From Echinostoma caproni (lineage: Eukaryota; Platyhelminthes; Trematoda; Plagiorchiida; Echinostomatidae), in contig UZAN01039536.1 in the NCBI GenBank assembly GCA_900618425.1, positions 36,705 through 100,704 on the forward strand: a stretch of DNA of 64,000 nucleotides, given 5' to 3'. Below, piece by piece: positions 1 through 13,200 of this stretch (position 1 is its first letter; every line of letters starts with the position of its first letter). The notes beneath the pieces are model-generated. The model did not search any database, was not told where the DNA came from, and saw nothing but the letters and a program-made list of their open reading frames with translations. A program made the position numbers and the translations under genes.

Positions 1-2551
1 GGTGCGGTCGGGGAGAAAATCACGCATTGACGGTTCGTGCGACACACAAGGTTTGAAAGCGTGTCATGTTCTCTCGCAGCTTTACTTCACCAACTGGATC
101 ACACATGACGTGATCGACTTTAGTCAGAGTCAGTAAAGAACTGTTGCTGAGTTCTTTGGTCACACCTTATTAGTCATATGTGATTTGCCTTGTCATGTGA
201 CTTATTGCCCTGTGCATGTGCGTAGAATACTATCAATGATAGAGGAAACTAAATTTGGATCGATTCAATGATACAATTTTATCAAGTGGTCGACAATTTA
301 ATTTCATGCGATCCCGTTTCCATTCATTTTGGTCGTTAGTGCGTTTAGACGACTGATACATCGCAAACCAACACAAGTAGCAACAGAGTTAGGTTTAAGT
401 TGGTAGACAGGCCTGGACAAGGCCTATTGTAACCGTACATGATTGAACTCTGTCCTGGACTCTCAAGGATCGTCTCCAGGTAGCGATCCTCGTTTAGAAA
501 GAAACTCCATAGATAGTGAAATAGAACACAGCTGGAAGCATGCAGGAATGTTTATTGTGTGAAAATCAGCGTTATGTATATGAAATAGAGGACAAGGTTT
601 GGTATATGTCAAACGGTTGGTTAACTAGATTGGTGTCAACAGTCTTGATTGGTTGGCGGTTCGAGCCAATCAAGCGAGTTTGCCTATCGTTGTTCTGATT
701 GGTTATCTCCGAACGGGGAAGTTCTCAGGGAGCTTCCTGACTCTGATAAGATCAACGGAGGCAAATTATAGCTATTGTGTCTTTGGATTACGTGGTATTG
801 GAAAACAGCCAAATAATTATTGCGGTATTGAAGCTAATTTAACCGTCGTACTCAAGGTTTTACTGACTATCTCAGTGACGGTTTCCCTTTTGTAAGGCAA
901 CCCTATGAATAACGCTTTTCAACTCCTGGAAGCTCTGATTGATATGTTAAAACTCGCCCAAAAATGAAGAGTTGCATATAAGAAAGTTGAAGAGAATACG
1001 TTACATGTCAATCATGAAGTAAAATTATCCCAAAATCAATTAAACATTAGCTTTACCGTAGTGATTCTTAACTTATGGAAACTAGGTTACACGTGATAAT
1101 GTTTTAGCCCAGAACCAGGTCTCGGACATAGTTTATAGAGCAACAGAGGGCCACAAGGTCGTATTTTAACCACTGAAATAGCTAGGCAAACAAGAAATGC
1201 ACACGTAATAAGACAAAAAAGAATTTTGTAACCTATGTACAGCCCCGTAATCAGCATTATTAGTTGCAATTACAAGCTTCTTATACTCACGTCGTTTGGG
1301 TATAATGACAATAAATCGTCGGGATAAAATTTCTTTCCTGGCAATAAGACGTTTCAGATTCGCGTGACAAACAGACTTTTGCAAATACTGCCCAAAGAGA
1401 GCAACTGTGGATTTTCTCTCCTCTGTTGGTGCATTATCATGTGTTAGATCATAGGATCTGAAAAAGTACGCCGTTTACTGTAATTCTTCTTCACAGACAA
1501 GGAGAAGGGACATAGTTGAAGTAACGGCCATTGAGAGTTTCGAATAGCCCAACCACAATAAAAGTTCGATGTTGAAGGTCATTAGCAGAATGTGACCGAA
1601 ATAGTCTTCACCACTATTGAATAGTCAAAAGCATCTCAACAACACGTGATGACAATGTCACGCGTAGCCCAGAAGACTATTACTTGTGAGAATCGGCCAC
1701 ATGGAAGCTCACGTGATTCCTTCTAGGTGAGGCAATATAACACCTTAGGTTCCTTTTTGGTTATTCCGAAAAAGTGAGTATTCATGCCCAATTTATTGTG
1801 ATCAGAGGAGGCCCTGGATTCATAACTTTTCCGGTTGAGAATCTTTGTTCTAAGATAACCCAAGAAACAAAATATAATAATGAATGTAAAAGATGGATTA
1901 AGTACGTTTTTTGTCTGGTGAGACGGATGGAAACCTTTATTTTCTTTTGAGATTGTCAATAAAATGCAATTTCGCTTTAAAATGTATAAATCAAAGATAA
2001 ACCACATAAAGGAGTTTGAAGGTGTCAAACGCAGATCATTGTTTTCGGTACTTCGCTTCAGTTAAACATTTAAACAAACTGTCAGGCAGTGATAACTGTA
2101 GTGTAAGCGTTAGAACAGCTATTGTTATGGGTGATGTTGGGGGCTGTTCCCCGTTAGTTCAGACAAGGATGAGTCAAGCTGAAGTGTTTTTATTATGGTT
2201 GAACTCAACTTAGACCCAGACGGGAGCATGTCATTAAAACCTTTATCTAACTGTTTTCATTCGTACTGTTGGTAAACGCCTTGGGGAACAGAACGAAATA
2301 TGGCTTCATGTTTAAAACATTACAGTTTTTGAAAAAAACCTATCACAATTTCGTTTGATTTACCTGGTTTCTATTCATCAAAATGTCGCTTTGAGATCCT
2401 GAACGGGTCAAATAGTTTTCCCTTATCGGGAAAATTTTCTGTAGTCTGTTTAAAGGTTTTTGCAAATTTACGAAAGCAGTGTTTGAGAATATTGTATGAG
2501 AGCAATGGAGGAATAAGGTGAATTCATCTTGTATGGAGCAAAGGAAACATG

Positions 2552-2815
2552 AACTGAAAAGCTAGGAAGCACTGTACAGCTGTTCCGATCTGATTAGTTC
2601 TCATCAGCAGTGCGAATCGATCGACCCAACAGAGGATAGAACCCGGGACATCACGCGCAGAACGTCAGCATACTACCCTGGGCAGCTGATCAGACTTTTT
2701 TCATTTTTCATTTACACACTTGGCACAACTCATCTTTGCGAACTTCTTGCGGGTATGGTGACCCTCTCATCTCAGCGAAAACCTCCGGGTTGATGACTCG
2801 GTTGAAAATTTTCAC
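2552..2815 (-). mobile_element. tRNA-derived SINE copy with extended 3'/5' unit
   Basis: Read on the minus strand, 2552-2693 has a tRNA-like head: an A-box-like stretch around 2670-2690 and a B-box-like GGGTTCTATCC near 2637-2647. It then reads GTTGGGTCGATCGATTCGCACTGCTGATGAGAAC and ends in GTGCTTCCTAGCTTTTCAG (both quoted from the minus strand in short motifs only). The same order of blocks occurs on the plus strand at 18.49 kb and on the minus strand at 35.92 kb. Similarity to the 35.92 kb copy continues beyond the tRNA head to about 2815 (shared block around CTTTGCGAACTTCTTGCGGG), so the repeat unit is longer than the tRNA-like part. It is an old, diverged copy. Confidence 0.7.
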
Positions 2816-2867
2816 AACTTCACTATATAGTGTAACTGGAAAACAAAAAGCGGTTTGATCAGCTTCT

Positions 2868-2930
2868 CAATAGCCGAGTGGGTAGGATGCTTGCGTTCTG
2901 CCTGTGACGTCCGCAGTTTTATCCCAGAGT
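2868..2930 (+). mobile_element. tRNA-like SINE head fragment
   Basis: The sequence AGCCGAGTGGGTAGGATGCT followed by GCGTTCTGCC, a variable part and a decayed B-box region (GTTTTATCCC) resembles the tRNA-like head of the SINE family seen at 18.49 kb, but in the opposite orientation to the adjacent copy at 2552-2815. No tail is recognisable. It is either a truncated insertion or part of a compound repeat. Confidence 0.4.
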
Positions 2931-3139
2931 TTGCAAATATCTGTGTTTCACAGAGAATGCTTGGCTCAAGCGAACACATTTTTGTATAAGCTGAAATACG
3001 TTTATGACAACACTACTAGTACACTTGTGCCATATTAATGAGAAAATGTCAGTGAATAGGAAAAGCTGCACATATGACCAGACAAAGCAGAAAGTGTTTC
3101 TTTTACAACCTTTCATACTAGAGTCAGAATGGATTTATT

Positions 3140-3292
3140 TAATTGTGGCGCTGTAGTGGCCCGGTGGAAACGGCAAATAATCACTCTGGAGGACGTGTGT
3201 TCGAATCTCATCCCCAGTACCTAACGCTTCCCATTGTGTGTCGCGCTGCAGCTCTTTGAGAATTGTATCATCATGTATTGAATGAAAGGGAG
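3140..3292 (+). mobile_element. tRNA-derived SINE, second family
   Basis: The tRNA-like head runs from about 3141, with an A-box-like TAGTGGCCCGGTGG near 3153-3166 and a clear B box, GTTCGAATC, at 3199-3207. The body that follows (CCCAGTACCTAACGCTTCCC, then ATTGTATCATCATG) differs from the family at 18.49 kb, so it is a distinct family or subfamily. The minus-strand frame across it is open, which produces a misleading ORF at 3135-3407. Confidence 0.6.
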
Positions 3293-6030
3293 TAAAAATG
3301 CTAAAATAACAACACGTGACAAAACACGTCCGATAATAAACCGTTACATTCTCGAAGATGTACATCTCAAGGGTTAGAAAATGTTCCACGTTGCGCTTCT
3401 CTCCCAAAAAGAAGAAAATATCTTTGCTCCATGCTGTCTGAGTGAATCAGAGGGAAAGTTTGTGTTTATTCTCTAGATGCGCGTGTTATAAATTTGTTTA
3501 TACCATCAATTGAACATTAAATGACTGTCCATGGGCAAGAAAGCCATGTGGTTTAACCATTTTGGTGTGTCTGTTTCATGTGAATTTGAATTAGTCGGAT
3601 TGATTCTAGATGTGAACGTCATAGAAAATATGATGGATTCAATTATCCATAATGTGTAGTCAACTTGTTTCTCTGTAGTTTCTATTTGATGATAAGTAAA
3701 AACTGTCATTCAGTAAGCCAATCGTGATTGTGCTGTTGCTAGGGTCTCCTCCATGTATTCGTTTGAAATCAGCGAACAATTTTGAAGACCAAGTAAAACG
3801 ACGTCCTTGCTGAGTAAGCTCGAGTCTAAATAAGCATCCACCCCTTTTCGCCTCAGATGTCGGCTTCTCCGCTTGATTCGCATAACAGTGGGGGCACCAA
3901 TATATATTTGTACTACAAAACATTTATCATATATACGCCAACGGCATAAACACTGACTGCCTCACAGTTTATAGCGGTAAACAGTATTTAAACAAACCAA
4001 CTAAGTTTTGCAATTTGAAGACTTCTAAAGTTGGGTTACGGATTGTTGCCTGTAATAGCATGACTCTTGAAGTACTGCCGGGGCTCAACTGGGTGATGCA
4101 GAAGCATTTGCCAAGTACAAACGTGGGTCTCGCACTAAGTTGTCCAATTCGTTTTTAAAGAATTAAAGAAAATTGATCTCATTACCAGTATGTAGTTGTT
4201 TCTTCTACGCCCGAAGGAGCATAATATCGTCACATGTTACCAAGGTTTCAATCGGGGGAAGAAAAACAACGAGCAAACAGAGATATTCACGTGGTCGGGA
4301 GGAAAAAACAGAACGACATTTTGGACACAATGTACAAGCTGTCGATGGGATAGGATCACCTACTGTGCGAAAAATTGTCAGCTTTAGTTAAATCCTCCAA
4401 ACGTTCAAATCGTTGCGCACAGTTCTTTATCATTTACTGAAGACAATACAACACCGTGGAGATCTTGTTCTTTTAAAATTTTAAACTTCCATCAAACAGA
4501 AATATAAAGTTGTGCAGCTCTTAGGGCTGTAATCATTTTCTAAGCTATTTTTAAGTGGTATAATTCCATTATCGTGTTTGTCCGCAGGCTAAATGAAATA
4601 AGCAGTGCGTTATTGCAAATCTTGTCGACATTCTTCAGTAAATATAATTGTTTGCAACTTTTCAGCACACAGATATTTCGAATGTGCTAGAATTTGTTAC
4701 ATTCCAAACGTTTTACAACTTGTTGTTAGTATATCGCTATTTTTGGTAGAAACAGAGATGTGGGAATGCTGTTTTGTTATTAAACAAGTATGAAATTACA
4801 AGAATGTCAATGAAGCAGAATCCATAAAATTTCGCTGGTTCTTTGACCGTTTCTCATGCAAATTTATTAACGAACTCGAAAGTAAACAAGTCTCAGCAGA
4901 TGACTTGTTGGTGAGAAATTAGGATTGTTAGCAGTTCACGTTTGTCTGCGTGTGTGAGTGTGTGAAAATAATAACAGCCATATTTCAATGATTGTATTTG
5001 AGGGAGTACTAGCCCGGTCATTCAGACAAACAACCAACTGCAAGTTACTACAAGCATTACCCTGTTAAGGCTGTAAATTCAAACTTGGGAAAATGGAGTC
5101 TCCATTTGAACCAAAAATAATGAAATGAACATTTCTAGGTGATGGGAGAAGAAAACGGTAGATTTAATCATGGACGTTTGTTGTATTACTGAAGGAAAAC
5201 GGATTATGATGAAGTAATTTAAAGATCCATGGTTGAGCATTCACAATTATCGTAAGTCAATATAGCGCATTTTAATATAACATGTTGGGCCGACTTCATG
5301 CGAGCGCGTTATCTCGGCTTGTATTTCGATTGTCGGTATACACTTTCTGACGCAACTCATCTTCAACCTACTGATCTTTCAGAATCTCGTCAATATATAT
5401 CTATAAATTTTCGTAAAAGAGGTCCATAGCACCTTGAATACTGCCAGCTCTTACCGATTAGAGTCAATCTTTGAGGGAACTATTGAAATAACTTGATATT
5501 CAAAATAGTAACTACGGTAGTGGTAGTTCAGCTTTTAATTTCGGTCGCCTGTCATATTATTTTTCTCCAGTTGAAAACTGTGCACACGTCATTAAGTTAT
5601 TTGAAAAGTATGGTGAATGATCAAGTTGTCTCACTGGATTATTATGTCCAACCTACAAATCGTTGCGGGCTAAATGCTGTCAACAATAAGCATTTATTTA
5701 GTAAATCGTGTAGTAGTATTGTAGTATGTTCTGTTCTGAGGTGCTCTCATCAAACCACAATCCCGGACGCTCTATTACATAATCATTGTATAAAGCATCA
5801 TGTCTGCAAGTATTTTGTTTCTGGAATCTTGCTAGATACCTACTACATGGTAATACACACAATGTGTACGACAGTCATTTTGTACGTTGTTGTGCGAATA
5901 AAGGTCTTTTGCGAAGCAGCACGCCTACCTCTTCTCTCTCGATGACCTTTGTTGATTTGGAAGACATTTCCAGTGTAATTGGTGTGCGGATGATACGTCC
6001 CTGTTTTTTCACTTCATAAAATTCTCTCTA

Positions 6031-6123
6031 ATGGAATCATTGTGGACACAGATCTTCGCAAACCAAGCAATATGCCCAACGGATATTCCGTTAGATATAG
6101 CGCGGTCAGTCAACAGGTTCCTC
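6031..6123 (+). CDS. Candidate first coding exon of the PDZ-domain gene
   Basis: A 31-codon open stretch starts at ATG 6031 and stops at a perfect donor, CTC|GTGAGT. It ends in phase 0, as needed to join the PDZ exon at 9660, which starts in phase 0. The last residues, DIARSVNRFL, would sit directly before PWGF. They could form the first beta strand that precedes the carboxylate-binding loop in PDZ domains, where a pattern of alternating hydrophobic and basic residues is usual. No strong acceptor is visible just before the ATG, so this would be an initial exon. The phase match alone has a one-in-three chance, so this is a suggestion. The true upstream exon may lie elsewhere or outside the window. 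Confidence 0.3.
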
Positions 6124-9100
6124 GTGAGTAATTTAGTAAAACCCTGCTATCATCACACTTCTTTTCAGTGTTTGGCATCCTTCATTCTGTCCGGTTCCCT
6201 TCTCCAGAACATTCATTACAAATTCATCGTTCACGCCTTTGTGTCCCAGTGGGAAATCCAACGGAAAACGCCGGGTTAGTAAAAAACCCCTTTTTATACA
6301 CTATCTGCAGTCTTCACCATCAACAAATGGCAGTATCAGTTTTTCATATCCTACTTGGACCAGATCATTTGATTATTTACAGATACCAGTTACCATTTTT
6401 ATGGCTGTGGTTGTTGGTACACTATTCAAATCCATATTCGGACACAAAGAGTAGGCACTAATAACGACTCCCAACGAGGACTACTCAGATATGCAGTGCT
6501 TTCTCGGCTATCACGAACTTTTCTGTCAGAAACTAACGGCTTTTAAACGGTGGTTATTTAACGAACTCCCAAAGAGTGCAAGTAAGCTCAAGACGAAAAC
6601 AAAGTTTCGTGCTGGCACACAATCTAATGGACTAACGCGAATGTAACATCTTGATATTGTTTACTTTTTAGCAGGAAGATTGGTTCAATCTGCACTCTCT
6701 TCCCAGTTAAATTGAATAGGTATCGCCAATGAATTTCCGCGCCAAATAAACGTGGATAACAAACAATAAATTCGGGCTGGGTATATCACTGATCTTCCAT
6801 GGATAGAAGAAGCATATTAGGACACAATCAACATAAAAGTTGTTTATGCTCGTGCTTTGCAAAGGATTCCGATATCGAAGGGTGCTTCTTCTCAGATTTA
6901 TGATTACCAATCCAAATTTTCCATATTGTGCGGTGTACAGGAAACGGTAATAATCCCACCAAATGCTTGCTTAGCTATAGAAACCGCCATCGTTTACAGA
7001 GTTCAACTCGTGAACCAAGTTTTTATTGAAAGATATTCTTGGGAAACTCACTGCAGAGGCGACTGAAAAATAACCTGTTCACATATTTTAACCTATGTTT
7101 TAACTTGTTTACTTATGCAAATTCGAGTAATTATTTGATTCTAACTCCATTACTTTTGGCTTGGCGGTGGTCGAGCGGTTCACTATGCTTATCCAAAGGT
7201 ATTTTATTTCGACAGAGCATTTCAAATTTTATACCCTTTATTCAAGCGCCTCTCATTCAAGAGAATTGATTGTATATTGAATTTTGTTTTGGAAACAACA
7301 ACAAAGCGTGAACTGAAAGGCTAGCAACCATTTTATAGGTGTTTCTACCTGGTTAGGTCCCAACCCATTGCAAGAAAAATGATCGAGCGGAAACAGTTAG
7401 GAACCAAAGGAGTAAAGGTTTATACATTCATATCTCAATTTTCAAGGATTTCCCAAAAAACATGTTTGCAGATAACTGCTGAAAATCATTCTTCCGTTGC
7501 CCAAATCTTATTTGAACATAGATTGCCATCAGAAACTGGGTTTGCATTGGTGTTGATGTCCACTGAGATTGGTCGCAAAGATGAGCATGTGAGTGCTACG
7601 AGATGAAATAGGTAACACTCGCAGAAATGTCCTCGTGGAGTGGAAAACATTGATGAAAATTGTTCCGTATCTAAGATGTGTGATGGCGGATTTGATGATG
7701 ACCTTTGATCTCTGAGGACCGAGCAGGTAAAAATGTCTAATAGTAAAAGCGTTTCAGTCGGGATAAACAAAAGTGAGGATCGGTTAGTTTGAAGTGCGAA
7801 CTCATTACATTCCGCTGTCAACAGCTAGGTATAATTTGTGAGTTGTTTGGGAGCGCGGTACAGCTGAGTTGAAGTAAAATACTACTAGTATATACAAGTA
7901 AACTGCCAATTTTTGTAATAATCACAATAAAAACAGCCAATCATTTATGATCGCGTGTACTACACACTAACAAATCTACTCGATTTGGACTAAAATGGTA
8001 TTCCGACATGAATGAACTCATGCAAAGGGAAAACCTTTAGCGCGTACCGCTTTTGTGGCGACAATGGTTTTTACTGCAGGAAGAGACGGAATGACTGCGT
8101 GTCTGGTTCATTCATTATCATTTCAAAGGTATCACTAGATAACAGGTAAACCAAATTGGAAATAAAGAATAAGCACGGCATTTAACTTAGTTAATTGTCA
8201 GGATGAGCAAATTACTCACACTACTCACAAGTAACTGTGAGTTGATTGCGTTTAATCCAACTTGGTATGTTTGTGGTAGGATCATCTGACCCTGCCTGGA
8301 AGTCCTGATTTGGCGAGAAGCCTCCGAATGGAGTTAATATATAGTGAACGTTGTCTCCTCTCGTTTTCGAGCCAAAGGCACTGGCTGTCTATCATTGAGG
8401 GCGACATATGAACACACGCGTATTGGAAATTCCGCTTAGTCGAGGAGTAAGCTGATTGGTACAGCGGAAACACATGCGTTTTTCATGCAATGGGTTCGGA
8501 GATCAAATATCTGGTTAAACCGTAGATGAATACAGCAGAAACGCTTTAAGGAAAACGAGGCTCGAGTTTGTGCTTCCTGACAGTATGGTTGATTGGACGA
8601 ACTGAAGGCTGTACGTAAAGATGAATTTTCAGGAATGATCAGTCGATATCAAAATGGGGTCGTTTGAGAAGTATTCTTTGGCATAGACAGACAAAATTTC
8701 AGAATTCTAAGGAAGTAGTGCTCTGGCAATTTCTGGATCCCCATCGTTCCACCGGCAACACCTCTTGCTGCAATACCACAATTTTACGAATTTTTATTCG
8801 TGCTATGACATGAAATATAAGAACTGTCCTTGGACTGAATGAAATAATGTTTGTACTAAACACTCATGAATCTTTACTTCATTTGACAGCCTGCAGGGTG
8901 AAATTTCCTGTGCATTTAGTGTCTCTGTTCAAGTAAGCTTAGTATCAATTCTATCGGATCTCAAAATTTGTTCTTATTAACCTAGCTATTTGTTGTAGAG
9001 TAATCAACACGAGAAGTACGATTAAGTTCTCTAATATTAGTCAGCTTTTAAATAACGCATAACTAGAAAATATTAGTCACTGAGATAGCCAAAATGAGAC

Positions 9101-9659
9101 GCTGAAGTTTACGGGGTGACGCCAAATTTGATGTGATCCAGACGCGCTTGCACTGTGACCGGTAACAGCCTTGCCCAAGTTGCCCAGCATAATTGTACTA
9201 TTAAAAGTGAGACATTTTTAGGATGAATCTCGCAAGTCGAAACTGCCAACTTAGTCAGAGGTGCATGCACATGGCGAGAAAGATTCTTTTAGTGCATCGC
9301 GCTTGACGTGTATGACGCATCCAATCCAATCTGACAAATTTTACCGGCACTATGGTTTTCCGTGATTGGTTAAAGCAATGTGCGGCCGTGCGCTTTCTCT
9401 GTCCTTCTCTCTATCATTTTACTCCTGCACGCATGGGGCACGTGATCCCTTTGACCTTGTACCAGCTGTCAGATGGTGTAAACTAGGCGTAAAATTCCCA
9501 AATTGACAGGTTCACTTGTATACGCTATCGGATCAGTGCGAGGCTTGGTAGCACCAGAAGAGCAGCGTTGCCCGGGGAGGACCAAGTGTTTATATTACTT
9601 CGGTGTTGGGAATATCGATGGAATTCGATCTACGTTTGATGCGCTTAGGCTATTTTCAG
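6124..9659 (+). other. Putative intron between candidate exon 1 and PDZ exon
   Basis: This holds no coding region I can support. It contains decayed tRNA-like repeat pieces near 7155-7200 (GGTGGTCGAGCGGTTCACTA) and 7305-7372. The remainder is unremarkable AT-rich sequence with short chance frames. It counts as an intron only if the exon at 6031 is real. Confidence 0.3.
7305..7372 (-). mobile_element. Truncated SINE tail fragment
   Basis: The stretch GTGAACTGAAAGGCTAGCAA followed by GGTTAGGTCCCAACCCATTG matches, in order, the tail and middle blocks of the minus-strand SINE at 2552 and the plus-strand copy at 18.49 kb (tail block CTAGCTTTCTAGCTCACG, middle block GTTGGGTC). The tRNA-like head is missing or too decayed to recognise. 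Confidence 0.4.
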
Positions 9660-9713
9660 CCATGGGGCTTTTTCCTCCGTGGTGGAGGTGGCAGACCACT
9701 TGTGGTGAGCAAG
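9660..9713 (+). CDS. PDZ-domain exon, N-terminal half (PDZ-LIM-like)
   Basis: This 54-nt, 18-codon exon is flanked by a good acceptor (TATTTTCAG before 9660) and a perfect donor (AAG|GTGAGT). It reads PWGFFLRGGGGRPLVVSK. The PWGF-x-L-x-GG pattern is the carboxylate-binding loop and second beta strand of a PDZ domain, in the form seen in PDZ-LIM proteins (PDLIM, Zasp, Enigma), where a P-L/I motif and a basic residue then lead to V-x-P-x-S. Those next residues (VIPWSPAHG) are found at the start of the exon at 59317, in the same phase. The protein would bind C-terminal or internal peptides of partner proteins. In the PDZ-LIM family these are often alpha-actinin-type partners at muscle Z-discs and adhesions, which is family knowledge and not visible here. 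Other PDZ families remain possible. Confidence 0.8.
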
Positions 9714-10083
9714 GTGAGTTGGGGGAATTCCAAGCCTCTTGTGGAGTCAATATGTAAAATGAGGTCCTCCAAAGCCATTCCCAATTCATTTCTGGCACAT
9801 TTTCACCCAGTTAATATTTGTTTGATTACTTTAAAAAATGCTACTTTAACTTTTGCGGATCCATGCATTATTTTTTGTTCAAAATTAATATCCAATCCAA
9901 GTGGTACCAACGTGCAAACCAATTTCCATACATTATTTAACTAAGCTCCATCAACTTCTACATGAAAATTCCAGAAGAACTGTACTCGAGATGTCATTCT
10001 CCGAAATTGTCTGATGCTTCTGGCAGTATTCAAATGAACTCAAAAAAGTAATTTTCACTTTTTAGTTTTTCTGGCTAATTCCA

Positions 10084-10290
10084 GAAGTCTGTCGTTGTAA
10101 AATGATTTCCCGTGCCAAACTAGCTTGGGTTGAGAAGATTAAACGAAATGTTAACATCTCGCGACATATGTCTTCTTTCGATCTTGATACGATGGATAAA
10201 GGGGACCCAGTGTTTCAAATAGCTTGGGTAGGTCGTAGATTATTTCTTCAAAATGGATCCGCCAATAATACGGCTAAAGTTCATATTTAG
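10084..10290 (+). other. Unrecognised exon-like open frame
   Basis: After an acceptor-like TCTGGCTAATTCCAG, an open frame runs about 68 codons to TAG. It has a start at 10102 and contains AKLAWVEKIKRN and FDLDTMDKGDP. The residue composition is more protein-like than most frames in this intron. A possible donor (TGG|GTAGGT) lies at 10228. I recognise no domain. It may be a cassette exon, a piece of a decayed transposon, or chance. Confidence 0.15.
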
Positions 10291-13200
10291 CAATCTGTCA
10301 TTTTATAAAACACTCGTCCCTTTGAACTAATAGCTTTGATTCAGTTTATACAAAAGACTTGTTGAAGCAAGCAAATTATTTTTTTTAGGTCCGATGCAAT
10401 CAGTGCTTTTGCTCTTTGAATAGGATCTCTTCGTCAAAGACTAACTTACCACCCTTATAAGGAAGTTACGATAATGAGAAAGGAGTACTAATCGATGTTT
10501 GCGTTCAAAACCACAACCCCAACTTTAGTTTTGGACTTTTCCTTTAATGCGAAGAACTAGTCATTCACCACTTCGTCTAAGCACATTCTTTTGTTGCTTC
10601 TCATTAGACCTGCATGAATGAAACCTGTATTATCATCAATTATGTGTGAATTACCCGCCACCTGAGTCATCCGTCATTGCCATCCATATTGATTAAAAGT
10701 TCTTCTCAAAAAGTCAGGAAATTTTGTTTTTTCTAACGTGAATTAAAAGCTACAAAAATATAATTTACTGGTGATTGTTTGCAACATTCCTATTAGTCAG
10801 GTGGTGTGGTGAGCAAAAGTGAAAATAGTTTCAGGATCTACATGTACAAAAGAAATACTAAACTGCTATTCATTGCAATTCCATGTGAAGCAATATAGAA
10901 TTTCTTGTTTTACTAGCAATTCAAGGACGGAATCCTATAAAGCTGAGTAAAATTTAAAAGTACGTTGGAACAAGTCCTGGAGACTGTTTTCAGGACTAAC
11001 GAGGCTGTTTGTGGCAGCATGCTCGCAAAGATGGTTGTGCACCAGGCTTTGTACAGACAAGAGAAAACTGGGTGACTATCTACGAAGAGGTTCAGGGAGT
11101 GGCAAACTTGTGTTTTATCAGTGAGGTCGTCGGTTGGTTTCCTATCAGGTCATCGGATTACTACCGAAACCACCGCCACAATCACTGAAGATTAAGGATA
11201 AGCGGCTATCCAGTCGTCTCTTTGAAAGCCACATCCATCCTAGTGGAGCCATACGCGGGTTGGTGCTTCAAGTTTCCGAGTTTAGGTTGCTGGTTATCAC
11301 GAACAAACCGTACGTTCTCGTAAATAAAGGGTTTACCTGCTCTGCTGTTTACCACTCAAGAGTTTACCAAAAATCACAAACGATATTCATTGAGGTCAAT
11401 ATATCTGTACAGTGGATATTAGCTTTCACTTCCGAGCGTTTTTTCGCTCGATTTTGACGAAACTCCTTAAAATACAATGTTCTCACCGGTAAACTGGAGA
11501 AGGCGGTGTGTGGTTCACCAAGGTTTGTGGCCGATATTTTCTGATGTTCTTATTTCAGTCTATATTACATTAGTTCCGGTAATAAATGCGCCCTATGTCT
11601 TCTGTGAGGAAATATTATTTCATTATGAACAAAGGGGTAGTGGCATTTCGGTTTCTTCATTTTAAATCGCATTTATATAAAAATAACTGGTACTTATCCT
11701 AGTGTCAATGGGTATGTGATACAAAGAGCGGCAATGAGCTCTTCGTTTTATAAAACGTATATAAACAGTTTTGTACCGGCGCTGGTCGATCAAATGCATC
11801 TTGTCTTAAAAAAACGAGGAGTTTGAGTTATCACCTCTATTACCTTATCTATCCTCCCCAAAAAGCTCACAATAGTCTTCTGACGAATAGGTAATTTCAA
11901 TCAATAATATATACACGTAGTGCGTTCGATCTGAAATCAACGCGTAGAATCCCTGACGGTGTTTTCGTTGCACAAATGCAGTCATTATTGATAGAGACCT
12001 CTTTAGAAAAAATAGGACAGGTGTCAACATTTGGAAAGTACATTCCCTGAAAAAGAAACAACGAATCGCATCGCATTAGGTAATCTTCTGCTTATGTCTG
12101 CTTTGTCTGTCATGACAACACGTCATGTGGATTGGTAACGCTAGTTAAATTGTTCCATTTAAATCATCGATTACATTGTTTTTTGGTAATCCTATAAAAA
12201 GCAAGTATACATCTCGAGTTCTTCTGCGGCGTGCTTTTATTCTGATGGGGATAAAGCTGCCATATCCATTCGTTTCTCTGGTGAATGATTCGCAAAATAT
12301 GTGGAGTCATTATACGTGTACCGTACGCATTGCAATGCTAGAAAACATCTACTGTATGAATTCGGCTGTACCAAGCCTGGTACTTGTTTTCTGTAGACAC
12401 CGGGTCCAGGTGAAGTGTGTAAAAACCTTCATTGACCCAATTTGTTCAACTGTCAAAGTCAGCGCAAAATCCAAGTGTATACAAAATGAAACACAGACTG
12501 TTGGAGAGATTATATGTTATGAGAAATTCGCCTCACATGCGTTATGTTTTTGAAGTAATTTATTACAATCGATTCTCATTAACCGTAATGGAGTTGTCTT
12601 TGGGATATTTGCCATATCCTTTTGGAATCCATCCCTTATATTTAGCCAAGGTTTTGCACCTCATTTTTCAATCATCTGCTCAGCAGATGGGACACTAAAG
12701 AATACAAATTAAGAGCTGTGATGTTTACAGAAAAAGTGGAAAATGACAATCTACTTATGATTGAATTTCATCTTTACTGTCTACACGCTGTGTATGGTTA
12801 TGTTTTACATGTTATAATTTATGTTTCGAAATCTCACCAAAAACATTAATGGTTTTGAGAAAGTCATCAATTCGGCTGTGTCAATGCATTTACGTTTAGT
12901 AATCCGTATGCACGATTCATTATAAGTGACTGAGGAATCAGAGTAAGCATTACACGTGCATTAGGATGGCCTTACTGGGAATATATGCAAGCCAATAAGA
13001 GCTGGTCGATAAAATCCCGGTCTTTGTACGAGAAACAGAGTTCGTGAGTCTGAAACGTCTATGCAATTATTTTATATGGCGATCACAAGTCAACTAAACT
13101 AGCCAGGAATATAAAGCCATTGCAGCAGGAAAAAGCAGTCCTCAGTAATTGTAGATATTTATTTAGTTCACTACTTTATTGCTATCAGAATGATTTTCAT

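Larger units (their letters stand above)
1..6030. other. Upstream non-coding stretch with SINE copies
   Basis: I see no exon I can defend here. The open frames are short and low in coding character. The only recognisable structure is the cluster of tRNA-like repeats at 2.55-3.29 kb, listed separately. If the exon candidate at 6031 is the first coding exon of the PDZ gene, this interval would hold its promoter and 5' UTR, but I cannot point to a TATA box or a transcription start. Confidence 0.5.

Noticed and set aside
841..895. Spliced-leader RNA gene (AACCGTC... and GACGGTT)
   Set aside because: Only a 7-bp inverted repeat resembles the start of a leader hairpin; no donor-flanked leader or Sm site follows.
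3135..3407. 90-codon minus-strand frame
   Set aside because: Most of it is antisense to the tRNA-derived repeat at 3140-3292.
5493..5945. 150-codon open frame on the + strand
   Set aside because: No motif, no splice or promoter context, and the residue mix looks like chance AT-rich sequence.
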